The notes: generated from the letters alone by a model not told the origin. Positions 1-10,306 are shown, counted from the stretch's first letter. The stretch: 64,000 bases of DNA from Bettongia penicillata ogilbyi (GCA_023548195.1 JAJHZJ010000311.1:6178811-6242810), one strand, 5' to 3'. A program made the numbers and translations.

Positions 1-94
1 GTAAAGGGATTATAAGCAGTTTTCAAAGAATTGCAAATGGCAAACAACCACCTGAAAACATAACTTCAAATCTTAAATAGTATATGACAAGCAA

Positions 95-345
95 ATTATA
101 TTGTTCAGGTCATTTTCATTCTTGTTCAACTCCTCCTTATGACCCCATGTGAGATTTCCTTGGGCAAAGATATTGAAGGGGCCTTACCATTTCCTTCTCC
201 AGCTCATTGTATAAATGAGGAAACTGAGGCAAACAGAATTTAAGTGACTTTCCCAGGGTCACACAGCTAGTAAATGTCTGAGACCAGATTTGAACTCAGG
301 AAGATAAGCCTTCCTAACTCCAGGTCTGGTGCTCTATCTATTGTC
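95..345 (-). repeat. Marsupial tRNA-headed SINE, minus orientation
   Basis: Reading the minus strand, the tRNA-like head lies near 345 ('tagatagagcacca') and the tail near 100 (complement of 'gaccccatgtgag'). In between is the usual core, seen on the plus strand as 'aaatgaggaaactgaggc' and 'cagggtcacacagctag'. It is moderately diverged and no target-site duplication was found. Confidence 0.8.
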
Positions 346-369
346 CTATGCAAATTACAGCAATTGACA

Positions 370-560
370 TTTCAACTCAAAATTAATCAACAAATTTTTA
401 TTAAGCACTGACTGTATGCCAAGCACTGGACATACAAAGCCAAAAAGCAGCCAATGCAGGCACTTAAGTAGCTTGTTCTCTACTGAAGGAAGCTAGACTC
501 CATATAAGCATATATGAAAGATAAGGTAAATACAAGAGATTTTGAGTTTAAGGCATTGAC
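370..560 (+). repeat. Interspersed repeat of the 'tttattaagcac' family
   Basis: It carries 'tttttattaagcactgac' and 'gccaagcactgg', followed by a diverged version of the downstream 'aaggagctcacagtctaa' block. Several copies occur in this window in plus orientation. The family is common in marsupial DNA, but I cannot name it with certainty. Confidence 0.5.
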
Positions 561-569
561 AGCAGTACT

Positions 570-1290
570 CGTATCCTGAAAACTGTCAAACGTGACAAAA
601 AATGCAGTCAATGTTGGAGAGGCTGAAGCAAGACAGGCACATTAACACATTGTCAGAGCTGGCCCCAATCTTCAATATATCAATTTGGAATGATGCAAGG
701 AAATTATTCATAAATTATTCATACCCTTTGACTCATCATTTCCATTACATATAACTCCAGGAAACAAAGGCCCAATGGGTAATATCAAAATATACATAGC
801 AGTGCTCCTTGTGATAGCAAAAAATTGGAAACTAAGTGAGTGTTCATCATTTGGAGAATGGTTGAAATAACTGTGGTCATGAAATTTAATGGAAAAATAT
901 TCTGCAATAAGAAATGATGACTATGAGGAATTCCAAGCAATATGAGAAATTTTTATGGATTTTTGCAAAGATAAGGAGGACCAAAAATAATGCATGACAA
1001 CTAAAATGTAAACAGAGATCACCCCAAAAAGAACAAAATACTGAATGAGTGAAAAAAACACCAAAAATGTTTTCAGAGGATAAGATGATAAAATACACTT
1101 CCTTCCTTGTAGCAAAAAAGAGAAAGATTACTGTAAGGGTCCTGTGTTTGTCAGATGTGGTCACTGTGGTGAGAATTTTTGCTTTGCTATAAGGTCGGAT
1201 TAATTCTGTAGGGAGAGTTAGGAATATTCCAGTAATGACAAATACGGAAACAAAAGGCAAAAACAAAACTTTTTTTTAAAGAAGACAAGG
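570..1290 (+). repeat. Old L1 3' end
   Basis: The order of signatures matches L1 3' ends elsewhere in the window: a diverged 'caatgttggagaggctg', then 'aaaaattggaaacta', then 'aagaaatgatgactatgagg'. The sequence is heavily decayed. Open frames on the opposite strand are accidental. Confidence 0.6.
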
Positions 1291-1394
1291 CCTAGGTTTG
1301 AAGTTGAAAAATGGCTTAGATATTCTATGAAAAGATATCTATTTTATATTTACTTACATATGTAAATACTACCTCTCCCAAAAGAATACAAGCG

Positions 1395-1500
1395 TTTTGA
1401 GGACAGGGTTTATTTAATTTTTGTCTTCATATTCCCCCAAGAACCTAGCACAGTACCTTCCCCCATTCTTTAAAAAATGCTTAGTGGTTATTTAAGCAAA
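1395..1500 (+). repeat. L2 LINE 3'-terminal fragment
   Basis: 'gaggacagggtttattt' followed by 'cctagcacagtacctt' is the characteristic end of L2-type LINEs. Only about 100 bp remain. Confidence 0.55.
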
Positions 1501-1950
1501 TGAACTCCTATTTTAATTGATGATGTAATAAATTTCTCAAATAGCCTCTTTTCTTAATATCTGATGGCTACTTACAGGCAGGCAGTTCCTTTAAATGTCT
1601 ACCCCCCTAAATTCCCTTCTGCTGCTATCCTTAGCTCATTTCATCTTTTCCTGGTCTCTTTGGAAGCAAAGAATGAGGGCTCACCATCATTCACGTAGAA
1701 TATCCCTAACATCTTAAGATCTAACTTCCTAAACCCAATTCTTTCAATCTATGTTATTCTGCCTAATTTATTTCATTTCCCATTTAATCTCAAAAGATGT
1801 AGCTAAAGTTTAAGTCAGAAATAAAAGCAATGAAATTGTGGGGAAATCTGTATCTCTGCTATTTTACCTTGCCAAAGGATTACTGCCTCCTCCACCTGTT
1901 ACATTTAGAACAGGACATGAGAAGAGTAAGCAAGCATAGTGCACATGTGC
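1501..1950. other. No recognised feature
   Basis: AT-rich DNA. I see no repeat signature, splice-framed open frame or RNA gene. The long plus frame that begins at 1830 owes its length to the CA repeat that follows. Confidence 0.6.
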
Positions 1951-2003
1951 AAACACACACACACAGACACACAGACACACAGACACACAGACACACACAC
2001 ACA

Positions 2004-2056
<53 letters not shown>
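1951..2056. repeat. (CA)n microsatellite
   Basis: About 106 bp of CA dinucleotides. The left half is interrupted by regularly spaced GA steps (acacagacacacag), while the right half is an uninterrupted CA run. The His/Thr-rich and Cys/Val-rich frames here are translations of the repeat. Confidence 0.97.
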
Positions 2057-2058
<2 letters not shown>

Positions 2059-2458
2059 TTGCTTTTTATGGCATCTGTCCCCACTTACCCTGGATCTCCT
2101 CAGCTACCCTGCTTACAGCAGTCACCAAGTCTGTTAAGTGTTCTTCTAACATTATTACAAGGAGAGGTAGACCCTGGGTCACCTTAATGAGGTGGAAGAT
2201 TACATCTGATGGTCTCCATCTGAAAATCAGTACAGCCCAGAAGCACAGTCACCCTTCCTCGCTTAGCCCTGAGAGAACAACAGCCTCTGTGTGCACCTGA
2301 CTGAAAGAGAACTGCTTCCTTTCTATTGCTAATAAGGCAACAGAAAATCCACAGGAATAAGGCTGGTTACAATCCATAGGAAAAGGCTGGCTCTTAACTT
2401 TCAGTGGCAATCATCCAAAGGAAGGGAGAGCATATCACCTGAGCTGCTAAGCTGCCAT
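2057..2458. other. Spacer between two microsatellites
   Basis: Apparently unique sequence; no gene or repeat signature seen. Confidence 0.55.
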
Positions 2459-2516
2459 CTCTCTCTCTCTCTCCCTCTCTCTCTCTCTCTCTCCCTCCCT
2501 CCCTCCCTCCCTCCCT

Positions 2517-2607
<91 letters not shown>

Positions 2608-2610
2608 TCT
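2459..2610. repeat. (CT)n / (CCCT)n microsatellite
   Basis: About 150 bp of pure pyrimidine on the plus strand. CT runs flank a central CCCT block near 2492-2523. The Arg/Glu-rich minus frame is an artefact. Long mirror-symmetric polypurine tracts of this kind can form triplex DNA. Confidence 0.97.
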
Positions 2611-3149
2611 AAGGTTTAGTGCCACTTACTTGAGAATATGGCTTTAAAGATGGCAAACACTTGTGTTTCTGGAAGACTTTTCAGCAGAGGATGCTGAAGA
2701 ATTCACAAACACAGATTATGCAGCCAACATTCTTTATGCAGATACCGTGGGAAGGACAGGTGGTCATCAGTTACTCTTTCCATTCACACCTACAGATAAA
2801 GAAAACAATCACCAATATGAGCATTCTCATTCTATAGGAAAGCAAACATGAATCTAGAGTCAGACTTCAATCATTCATATTAACTAGCAAAGAGGAGGAG
2901 TGACTACTTTAAATGGCAGATAATCCACAAATCATTCAAGTTTGGCTTTGGAAAGCATTCCATAAATTCTCTGACAAGTTCACTATCCTAAATATTTTTT
3001 CATTTAAACTGATGCTAAAACAGTGCTATCTTCCCTGAACACACAGCCAGTTGAACCAATTCACATCTCTCTCAATAATGTGTTAGTGTACCGATCTTCT
3101 CACGGCTCCTCCAGCATTGATAGCTCTGGGTTTTATAACTGTCACAATT
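2611..3149. other. No recognised feature
   Basis: No repeat signature that I can support. The short plus frame at 2663-2851 (62 codons) has no recognisable domain. Confidence 0.5.
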
Positions 3150-4495
3150 TTCAGCCTGTATACAGCGGTAGAGTGGAAAGAGCTGTGGGGATAGCCCAAG
3201 GCTCTGACTTGGGGCCCCTTCTCTTCTATCTCCATACTTCCTTGGTGATTTCATCAACTGTCATGTGTTCAATTATCATTTCTATACAAATGATTTCCAG
3301 ATCTTTATATCCCTAGTCTTTATACAATGCAACTGTCCCACATCATTTATTACCTACTAGAAATTCCAAATCAGATGTCTTGTAGTCACCTGTAACTAAA
3401 CTTAACAAAAACTGAACTCATCTTTCAAAGCCAGCCCACTTCTACACCCCCCTTTTTCCACTGAGGATACAATCAGCTTTCAAGTCACTGCTGACTTTTC
3501 ATTTTCTCTCACTCCACGTAGCCAATCACTTGTTGCTCAGTCTTATTGATTCCACCTCCACAGCATCTCCTGAATTCATCCATCACACAAGTTCAAGCCG
3601 TGACTTGTGAAATTAACCTAACTAGCCTCCCTTGCTTCAAATAGCTCGCCTTTTCAAGCCATCCTCCCTCCAGCTGATTGTAAGAGCTACAGTAGCAGCC
3701 TACCCAATCCACTAAAGAACAACCCCTGGGACAGCTCAAAGCTCCTTGTTAAATAAATCAGGTAATATCCCAAAGGCACTTTTCCTTCCAGCAGTATCAG
3801 CTACCTTCCACTTGCCCCAGAGTCTTCCCTCCCTTCCACTAGTATGAATCAACACCAACGGTCACCCCATAAGTGCTCCTCACTCCTCCTCCCAATGCTA
3901 GGTTGACCTAGATTCACATACAAACACTATAAAATGATCAGACTTGACAGGTTTGAGGAGAGTGCCCCATTCTCTCCAGGGCTCCAATGGACCAGAATGA
4001 CTTCCACCATCTTTCCTGAACATCCAACATATCCTAAGTTGGTCCCCTCAAGTTTGTCTTCTTACACCATATTCTCTTCCATATACTGTTCAGTCCAATG
4101 ACACTGGCCTCCATACTACGCCACAAACAAGATGTTCCACCTCTCAGCTCCGGGCATTTTCTGCAATTGTCTCCTTGCCTGGAATGCTCTCCCTTCTCAT
4201 GGCCACCTACTGGGTTCCTTGGCTTCCTTTATGTCCCAGCTAAAGCTGCATCTTTTACAGGAAGCTTTTCCCAACCTCTCTAAATTCTAGAACCTTCCCT
4301 CTCTTAATTAATCCCTATTTATCTTATATTTAGTTTGTGCATATTTATTTGCTTGTTGTCTCCTTTATTTGATTTTAAACTCCTTCAGGACAGAGACTGA
4401 CTCTGGCCTCTTTTTGTATCCCTAGCACTTACCACACAGTAGTTACTTCCTAAATGTTCACGAAGTCAATAAAGCTGCCTTGCTTTACGGTTCTG
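3150..4495 (+). repeat. Decayed L2 LINE: RT remnant through 3' end
   Basis: The plus translation near 3190-3240 gives QGSDLGPLLFYLHTS, a diverged form of the reverse-transcriptase motif that precedes the catalytic site. About 30 codons later, in another frame, FYTNDFQIF stands where L2 elements carry the YADD-box segment, so the catalytic aspartate pair is damaged. Downstream come the L2 3' landmarks in order: 'cactggcctccatac', 'tgcctggaatgctct', 'caggaagcttttccc', 'cttcaggacagagactg', 'ctagcacttaccacac' and a final 'tcaataaa'. Multiple frameshifts and stops show that it is dead. The family assignment is from memory of L2 consensus features. Confidence 0.8.
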
Positions 4496-4499
4496 TGTT

Positions 4500-5040
4500 C
4501 TCCGTGTTTCTTTGTATGGAACTTCAATATTCCAAACTGTCAAAGTCTGCCAAAATGATAAGCTCAAAGCACAGATCTTACTGTGTAACTATCCAGCTCG
4601 ACTTCTGTGGTTCCCTACTATCTCTAAAGTCAAATATAAATCCTCTGTTTGATGTGTGAAGTCCTTGACAATCTTGTTCTAATCCTTACTTACAGTTTTA
4701 TTTTATATTACTCTCTTTCATGCATTCTTTAGTCCAAACAAATAGACTTTCTTACTGTTCCCAGCATTTCCCAGCTCCATGTCTTTGAACAGGATGTTCC
4801 CCATGCCTGAAGCACATTCCCTCCTTACTATCTGCCTCTTCCTCAGCCCTTCCTGAGCTATCAGTGCCCACTCATTACCAGGAATTTACTTTATATCCAT
4901 GTGGTTTGCTCATGTAGAATATAAGCTCCTTAAGGACAGACATTATTTCATTTTTGTCTTTGTTTTCCCAGCACAGTTCTGGAACACTGTAGGTACTAAC
5001 TCTAACACGAAACGCTTGCTGATTAATTAAAATCAAATGA
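4500..5040 (+). repeat. Second L2-like LINE 3' end
   Basis: It repeats the L2-type ending: 'ccccatgcctgaagcaca', 'ataagctccttaaggaca', 'tttttgtctttg' and a diverged 'taggtactaac'. It lies directly after another L2 3' end in the same orientation, so it could be an independent insertion or a duplicated end. Confidence 0.65.
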
Positions 5041-5059
5041 CTGAATGCCATAAAGAATA

Positions 5060-5900
5060 CGAACAAAACTTCTGAAAGAAATACAAACTATAAGCCACCA
5101 TATAGAAAAATTCTACTGATCAATAATAATAAAAGTAAGTGAAACAACTCTGAGCTTTCATCTCATACAGAAATTGGCGAAGATAATAAAAAAGGGAAAT
5201 AGTCAATGTTGAAGGAATTGCTGGAAGTCAATTTCACTAATACACTATTAGGAGAGCTGGGAACTGGACCAACCGTTCTGGAATGGCATTTGGAATTGTA
5301 TGACAAAAGTTACTGAACTGTTCATCCCCTTTGACCTCATCTCACTCTAGGAAATGAAATGCAAAAAGAAAGTTCTCATATGTATGAAAATATTCATGGA
5401 AGCAATTTTAGGGTAGTAAAAAAACACTGGAATCAAGTAGGCACTCTTCTATTGTGGAATGGTTGAACAAATTGTAGTATATGCATATAACAGAATATAA
5501 CTGTGCCATAAGAAATGACAAATGAGAAATGCAAATCTAAAGTGGATGGGAGGGAAACATTCATCACAGCCTAGAGGAAGACAGGAAACGTGAAGAATGG
5601 TGGGAATTGATACAAAGCAGGCAGAATCAGAAGAAGCATATGCAACAATGAATACAGGAATATAAATAAAAACAACACAAAAAGTCATTGGAATTCATAA
5701 TAAAGGCAGTGACCACTATATTCCTAAATCAGATGAGCACAGACACAGAAATATTGATGATATTAGATGGTCAGTTTTGCTAGGCTGTTTTCTTTGTTAC
5801 AAATGAGTATCGGGGGCTGTGGACTGGAGGAGAGCAAGGATATAAAGAGAAATCGTTATAATACAATAATATAGTCCCGAATAAGAATTAAAAATAAAAT
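5060..5900 (+). repeat. Old L1 3' end
   Basis: L1 landmarks appear in order: 'agctttcatctcatac', 'caatgttgaaggaattgc', 'aaccgttctgga', 'ttgtggaatggttgaac' and 'aagaaatgacaaatgag'. The end is a degraded 3' UTR with 'gggggctgtggactggagg'. It is truncated at the 5' side. Confidence 0.7.
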
Positions 5901-5984
5901 TCTACGGATGATTATGTCATCCTTCTTAATCAGAAATTAACTATACATGATGCACACAAATACCTGTCTTGGGATCACTATATA

Positions 5985-6232
5985 AAAACAGCTAGCATTT
6001 ACATAGCACTTTAAAGTTTATAAAGCACTTTACAAATATTATCTAATTTTATCCTCCCAACAACCCTGGAAGGTAGGTGCTATTATTATCTCCATTTCGC
6101 AGGTACAGACCTAGGTCAAAGGACTTGCCCTGGATTACACAAGCTAACTAGAGTCTAAGCCTAGATGGAATTCAGGACCTCCTGACTCCTGGTCCAGTAC
6201 ACCATCCACTAAGTCACCTAACTAACTACACA
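5985..6232 (-). repeat. MIR-like SINE, minus orientation
   Basis: The plus strand shows 'agcatttacatagcac', 'aaagcactttacaaatat', 'ggtgctattattatctcc' and 'caggacctcctgactcc', the reversed order of a MIR-type SINE. Confidence 0.75.
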
Positions 6233-6335
6233 CTGCATTCCTATAATGGTTAAAAATAAAACAAAACCTAGCCTCCGAAGAAACAACCTACCCATATTTA
6301 GAGGAAAGACCATCATCAGCACCTTATATTTACAG

Positions 6336-6550
6336 AAGGGGTTCTTAACCTGGCATCTGTGAACTTTTAAAACGTGTGTGTGTGTCTGTATACACACACA
6401 CACATATATCTTGACTATTTCAATATAATTGATCTCCTTTGTAATCATATACATTTTATTTTATGCATTTAAAAATATTCTGAGGAGATCCCAATAGGTT
6501 TCACCAGACTGTCAGAGAAATCCATGGCACAAACAAAGGTTTGTGGTAAT
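6336..6550. mobile_element. MER5-like non-autonomous hAT element
   Basis: It starts with the terminal-repeat type 'ggggttcttaacctgg' and contains 'tattttatgcattt', 'caccagactgtcagag' and 'ggcacaaacaaaggtt'. Six related copies occur in the window. A TG/CA run at about 6374-6406 has expanded inside this copy. Confidence 0.65.
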
Positions 6551-7365
6551 TTATAGTGGTCTTTACACTAGTGCATTGTTAGTGGAGTTGTGAACTGATC
6601 TAACCATTCTGGAGAGCAATTTGGAACTATGCCCAAAGTGCTATAAAACTGTGCATAACCTTTGATCAAGCAATACCACTACTAGGTCTGTATCCCAAAG
6701 AGATCATTAAACAGGGGAAAGGACCCACATGTACAAAAATATTTATAACAGCTCTTTTAGTGGTGGCAAAGAATTGGAAATTGAGAGGATGCCCATCAAC
6801 TGGGAAATGGCTGAACAAGTTCTGGTATGTGAATGTTATGGAAGACTATTGTTTATTAAGAAATGATGAGCAAGTGGATTTCAGAAAAACCTGGAAAGAC
6901 TTACATGAACTGATGCCAGGTGAGGTAAGCAGAACGAGGAGAACACTGTACACAGCAACAGACAGCAACATTGTACAATTATCAACTATGATAGATTTAG
7001 CTCTTCTCAGCAATGCCATGACCTAAGATGAGTTCAAAGGACTCATGATGGAAAATGCTGACCACATTCAGAGAGAGAACTATGGCATCTGAATGCAGAT
7101 AGAAGCATACTTTTTTCACTTCTTTTTGTTTTTTGGTTTTTTCTTTCTCCTGGTTTTTCCCTTTTGTTCTGGTTCTTCTTTCACAGCATGACTTATGTGG
7201 AAATATGTTTAACATGACCGCACATGTATAACCTATATCAGATTGCTTGCTGTCCTAGGGAGGGAGAAGAGGACGGAGGGAAGTAGAAAAATTTGGAACT
7301 CAAAATCTTACAAAAATGAATGCTGAAAACTATCTTTACATGTAATTGGAAAGAAACAAAATACT
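6550..7365 (+). repeat. L1 3' end (terminal segment and 3' UTR)
   Basis: The best-preserved ordinary L1 end in the window. It carries 'ttagtggagttgtgaac', 'accattctggagagcaat', 'gtggcaaagaattgg', 'tcaactgggaaatggctg', 'aatgatgagcaagtgg', then 'gactcatgatggaaaatg' and the closing 'tacatgtaattggaaag'. The plus frame 6760-7026 is a translation of this segment and carries no catalytic domain. The HAL1-like element was inserted close to its 3' end. Confidence 0.8.
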
Positions 7366-7380
7366 ATGAAATATTTTTTT

Positions 7381-7395
7381 TAAATAGTGTTCTTT
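7381..7395. repeat. Target-site duplication, left copy (HAL1-like element)
   Basis: 'taaatagtgttcttt' is repeated exactly at 10307-10321. The two 15-bp copies bracket the minus-strand element at 7396-10306, as target-primed reverse transcription would leave them. Confidence 0.93.
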
Positions 7396-8413
7396 TTTTT
7401 AAATTTTTTTTAAAATTTATTTATTTATTTAACTTTTTACATTCATTTTCACAAAATTTTGGGTTCCAAATTTTCTCCCCTTTTATCCCCTCCCCCCACC
7501 CCAATACCCCAAGCAATCTAATTTTCCCTATCTCCAATCTGCCCTCTCTTCTGTCATCCCTCCCTTCTCTTGTCTCCATCTTCTCTTTTCTCCTGTAGGG
7601 CCAGATGACTTTCTATTCCTCATTAACTGTATGTCTTCTTTCCTAGTAGCAACAGCAATACTAGACAGTTGTTCCTAAAACTTTGAGTTCCAAATTCTCC
7701 CCATCCCTCCCTCCCCACCCATTCCCTTTGAGAAGGCAGGCAATTCAATATAGGCCATATCTGTGTAGCTTTGCAAATGACCTTCCTGATAGTCGTGTTG
7801 TATAAGACTAACTGAATTACCCTCCATCCTACCCTGCCCCTCATTGTTTCTCTTCTGTCTTTTGATCCTGTCCCTCCCCAAGCGTTGACTTCAAATTGCT
7901 CCCTCCTCCCTTTGCCCTCCCTTCCATCATCCCCCCCCTTGCTTATCTCCTTCTCCCCCACTTTCCTATACTGTAAGATAGGATTTCATACTAAAATGAG
8001 TGTGCATTTTATTCCTTCCTTTAGTCAAATGTGATGGGGGTAAACTAATTGGTTTTTTTTTTCTCAGCTCTCCTCTTTTTCCCTCCACTAAAAAGTTTCC
8101 TACTTGCCTCAATTAAATGACATATAATTACCCCATTCCATTTCACCCTCTTTCCTCCCACTACATTTCTCTCTCACCATTTACCTTAATTTCTTTTAAG
8201 CTATGGTCCCATCCTATTCAATTCACTCTGTGCTCTCTGTCTCTCTATGTGTGTGCATGCGTGTACATGTGTGTGTGTGGTCCCACCAACTACCCAGATA
8301 CTGAAAAGTTTTAAGAGTTACAAATATTGTCTTTCCATGTAGGAATGTAAACAGTTCACTTCTGGTAAGTCCCTTAAGACTTCTCTTTGCTGTTTACTTT
8401 TTCATGCTTCTTC
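7396..8413 (-). repeat. 3' UTR and A-rich tail of the HAL1-like element
   Basis: After the ORF1 stop, the minus strand continues for about 1 kb. It is purine-rich, with many GGGAGG runs (plus-strand 'cccctccccccacccc' near 7490), a GT/CA stretch at about 8250-8279, and a final A-rich tail (aaataaataaat on the minus strand). The minus frames 7623-7961 and 7675-7881 have Gly/Arg/Glu-rich composition typical of translated purine tracts and no L1 ORF2 motif. Confidence 0.8.
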
Positions 8414-9514
8414 TCATTCTTGTGTTTGGAAGTCAAATTTTCTTTTCAGCTCTGGTCTTTTCATCAAGAATGCTTGAAAGTCCTCTGTTTCATTGAAAGA
8501 CCATATTTTCCCCTGAAGTATTATACTCAGTTTAGCTGGGTAGGTGATTCTTGGTTTGAGTCCTAGTTCCTTTGACTTCTGGAATATCCTATTCCACACC
8601 CTTCGATCTCTTAATGTAGATGCTGCTAGATCTTGAGTTATCCTGATTGTATTTCCACAGTACTGAAATTGTTTCTTTCTAGCTGTTTGCAAGATTTTCT
8701 CCTTGAGCTGGGAGTTCTGGAATTTGGCCACAATGTTCCTAGGAGTTTCTCTTTTTGGATCTCTTTCAGGTGGTGATCGATGGATTCTTTCAATACTTAT
8801 TTTGCCCTCTGGTTCTAGAATGTCAAGGCAGTTTTCCTTGATAATTTCATGGAAGATGATGTCTCGGCTCTTTTTTTGATCATGGCTTTCAGGTAGTCCC
8901 ATAATTTTTAAATTGTCTCTCCTGGATCTATTTTCCAGGTCAGTTGTTTTTCCCATGAGATATTTCACATTCTCTTCCATTTTTTCATTCTTTTGGTTTT
9001 GTTTTGTGATTTCTTGGTTTATCAGAAAGTCATTAGCCTCCATCTATTCCATTCCAGTTTTTAAAGAACTATTTTCTTCAGTGAGCTTTTGAACCTCTTT
9101 TTCCATTTGGCTAATTCTGCTTTTGAAAGCATTCTTCTGCTCATTGGCTTTTTGAACCTCTTTTGCCAATTGAGTGAGCCTATTCTTCAAGGTGTTATTT
9201 TCTTCAGCATTTTTTTGGGTCTCCTTAACCAAGGTATTGACCCGTTTTTCATACTTTTCTTGCATCTCTCTCATTTCTCTTCCCAGTCTTTCCTCCACCT
9301 GTCTAACTTGCTTTTCAAAATCCTTTTTGAGCTCTTCCAAGGCCTGAGCCCACCTGACATCCCCCTGAGGTGTCTGGGGTACTGAGGCCCTGCCCTCCAC
9401 GTCTTTCCCCGATGGCGAGAATACGTCCTCGTCATCAGATCCGAATGTCGGGATCATTTGCATTTGTTGGAAAAAACTCTCTATAGTCTTATTTTTCTTC
9501 CCTTTTCTAGGCAT
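8414..9514 (-). pseudogene. L1 ORF1 (RNA-binding chaperone protein) with one nonsense codon
   Basis: ORF1p is the L1 RNA-binding, trimeric nucleic-acid chaperone that packages element RNA. The start is ATG at 9512-9514, followed by a basic N-terminus (MPRKGKKNK). Residues of about 65-155 are a long Glu/Lys/Gln heptad region, the trimerising coiled coil. The RRM-like part follows with DLENRSRRDNLKIMGLPE, then IERIHRSP, PRNIVAKF and the C-terminal YPAKLSI block, all in the order known from L1 ORF1p. Codon 157 is TAG (9044-9046), directly followed by ATG at 9041-9043. The frame then runs uninterrupted to TGA at 8414-8416, giving 366 codons in all including the internal stop. There is no frameshift. 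The break separates the coiled coil from the RNA-binding half. Confidence 0.9.
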
Positions 9515-9650
9515 TTTCTCAGCCAGTTACTTGACTTCTGAGATTCCTGTCCACCCCCGCCTAGATCCGCCCAGCTAGTGCTTGAGGTCTGAGGTTCAAA
9601 TGGGCTTTCCGCAGCAAGCTTTAGTTCTGGTGCTGGGGTGGGGGCAGGGC

Positions 9651-9845
9651 CGCCTCCCAGGCTCGGCCTCCTCAGGGGCTTTATGCAGAGACTTTCAGGA
9701 ACGGAGCGGGTGGGGGGGGCCGCCTCCCAGGCTCAGTTCCCTCAGGGGCTTTATGCAGAGACTTTCAGGAACAGAGCGGGTGGGGGGGGGCCGTCTCCCA
9801 GGCTCAGCTCCCTCAGGTTGTTTATGCAGAGACTTTCAGTAATGA
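9651..9845 (-). repeat. Three ~70-bp tandem units in the L1-type 5' UTR
   Basis: Units begin at 9651, 9721 and 9792 (periods 70 and 71). Each has 'cctcccaggctc' or a close variant, then 'tttatgcagagactttcag', and the first two end in 'ggagcgggtggggg' or 'agagcgggtggggg'. The third is partial and diverges after 'actttcag'. Tandem 5'-UTR monomers are a known way for L1 promoters to be built. Confidence 0.9.
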
Positions 9846-10283
9846 AGATCCTGCCTGCTGCTGAGGGAGTCCTGCTGCCTCCGCTGCCACCCACACCTCT
9901 GCCTCAGCCGCTTCCTGCCCCCGCCGCTTCCTCCCAAGGGGGCCCGAGTCACGGAGACACTCCGCTCCCCTCCTCCAGCCAGCTGTCTCTCTCACTAACC
10001 TGTAGCTTCTGTGGGCGGAGGAACTTCCCGGCTGCCGGAGTTTCCGTCCCTGAAGCCTGCTCGGGTCAGCTTCTCTGGGGCCGCGGCCAGGGCAGCGCTG
10101 GGGTGGGGTCCGCTTTCCGGAGTGCGACGGACCCTGGGGACGGATCTCCAGGGCTCTCTGGCACGGAAATTTCTTCCACTCTGGTTCTGCACACCTTTCA
10201 GTGATCCAGAATTTATGCGGATCTCTTTTTACATTAATTCTATGGGCTGTGGGTTGGAGCTCGTAAACGTGCATCCTTCTACT

Positions 10284-10295
10284 CCGCCATCTTGG
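10284..10295 (-). promoter_or_regulatory. YY1-type site at element 5' end
   Basis: The plus strand 'ccgccatcttgg' is CCAAGATGGCGG on the minus strand, matching the YY1 core at the start of L1 transcripts, where it positions initiation. Confidence 0.7.
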
Positions 10296-10306
10296 CTCCG
10301 CCCCCC

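Larger units (their letters stand above)
7396..10306 (-). mobile_element. Full-length HAL1-like (ORF1-only) L1 retrotransposon
   Basis: On the minus strand, from 10306 down to 7396, this 2,911-bp element has four parts: a 5' UTR of about 792 bp, ORF1 (1,101 bp including its stop), a 3' UTR of about 1 kb, and an A-rich tail (plus-strand T/A-rich 7396-7436). There is no room for ORF2, and no endonuclease or reverse-transcriptase motif is seen after ORF1. That is the layout of half-L1 elements, which are thought to borrow the enzyme of a full L1. Both ends are defined by an exact 15-bp target-site duplication. The first bases (ggggggcggagccaagatgg) resemble a genuine L1 5' terminus, so it is not 5'-truncated. 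ORF1 carries one in-frame stop. An alternative reading, an L1 that lost ORF2 by deletion after insertion, is possible but less economical. Confidence 0.88.
9515..10306 (-). promoter_or_regulatory. CpG-rich 5' UTR / internal promoter of the HAL1-like element
   Basis: This is the only clearly CpG-rich stretch in the window. By analogy with L1, the internal RNA polymerase II promoter lies here. A YY1-type box, CAAGATGGCGG on the minus strand (plus 10285-10295), sits within 25 bp of the 5' end, the position it has in L1 promoters. Several unrelated open frames on both strands reflect GC-rich composition. Promoter function is inferred, not seen. Confidence 0.75.

Noticed and set aside
886..1266. 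126-codon minus frame rich in Phe, Leu and Ser, membrane-like
   Set aside because: It is the antisense of a decayed L1 3' end; A-rich sense DNA gives Phe-rich antisense frames.
1830..2300. Open frame of 156 codons on the plus strand
   Set aside because: Its length comes from the CA repeat; the rest has no domain or exon structure.
2401..2625. Arg/Glu-rich minus frame
   Set aside because: Translation of the CT microsatellite.
6760..7026. 88-codon plus frame, well-formed
   Set aside because: It lies inside an L1 3' segment and recurs in decayed form at other L1 ends in the window.
7623..7961. Possible ORF2 remnant after ORF1
   Set aside because: Gly/Arg/Glu-rich with no endonuclease or reverse-transcriptase motif; it is purine-rich 3' UTR.
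9089..9385. 98-codon plus frame, Leu/Phe-rich
   Set aside because: Antisense shadow of ORF1.
9638..10204. 188-codon plus frame, Pro/Gly/Arg-rich
   Set aside because: GC-rich antisense of the element 5' UTR, including the 70-bp tandem units; stop codons are rare there because of composition.
9822..10274. 150-codon minus frame upstream of ORF1
   Set aside because: It is on the sense strand of the 5' UTR, but shows no known L1 domain. I would reconsider it if it were conserved in other copies.
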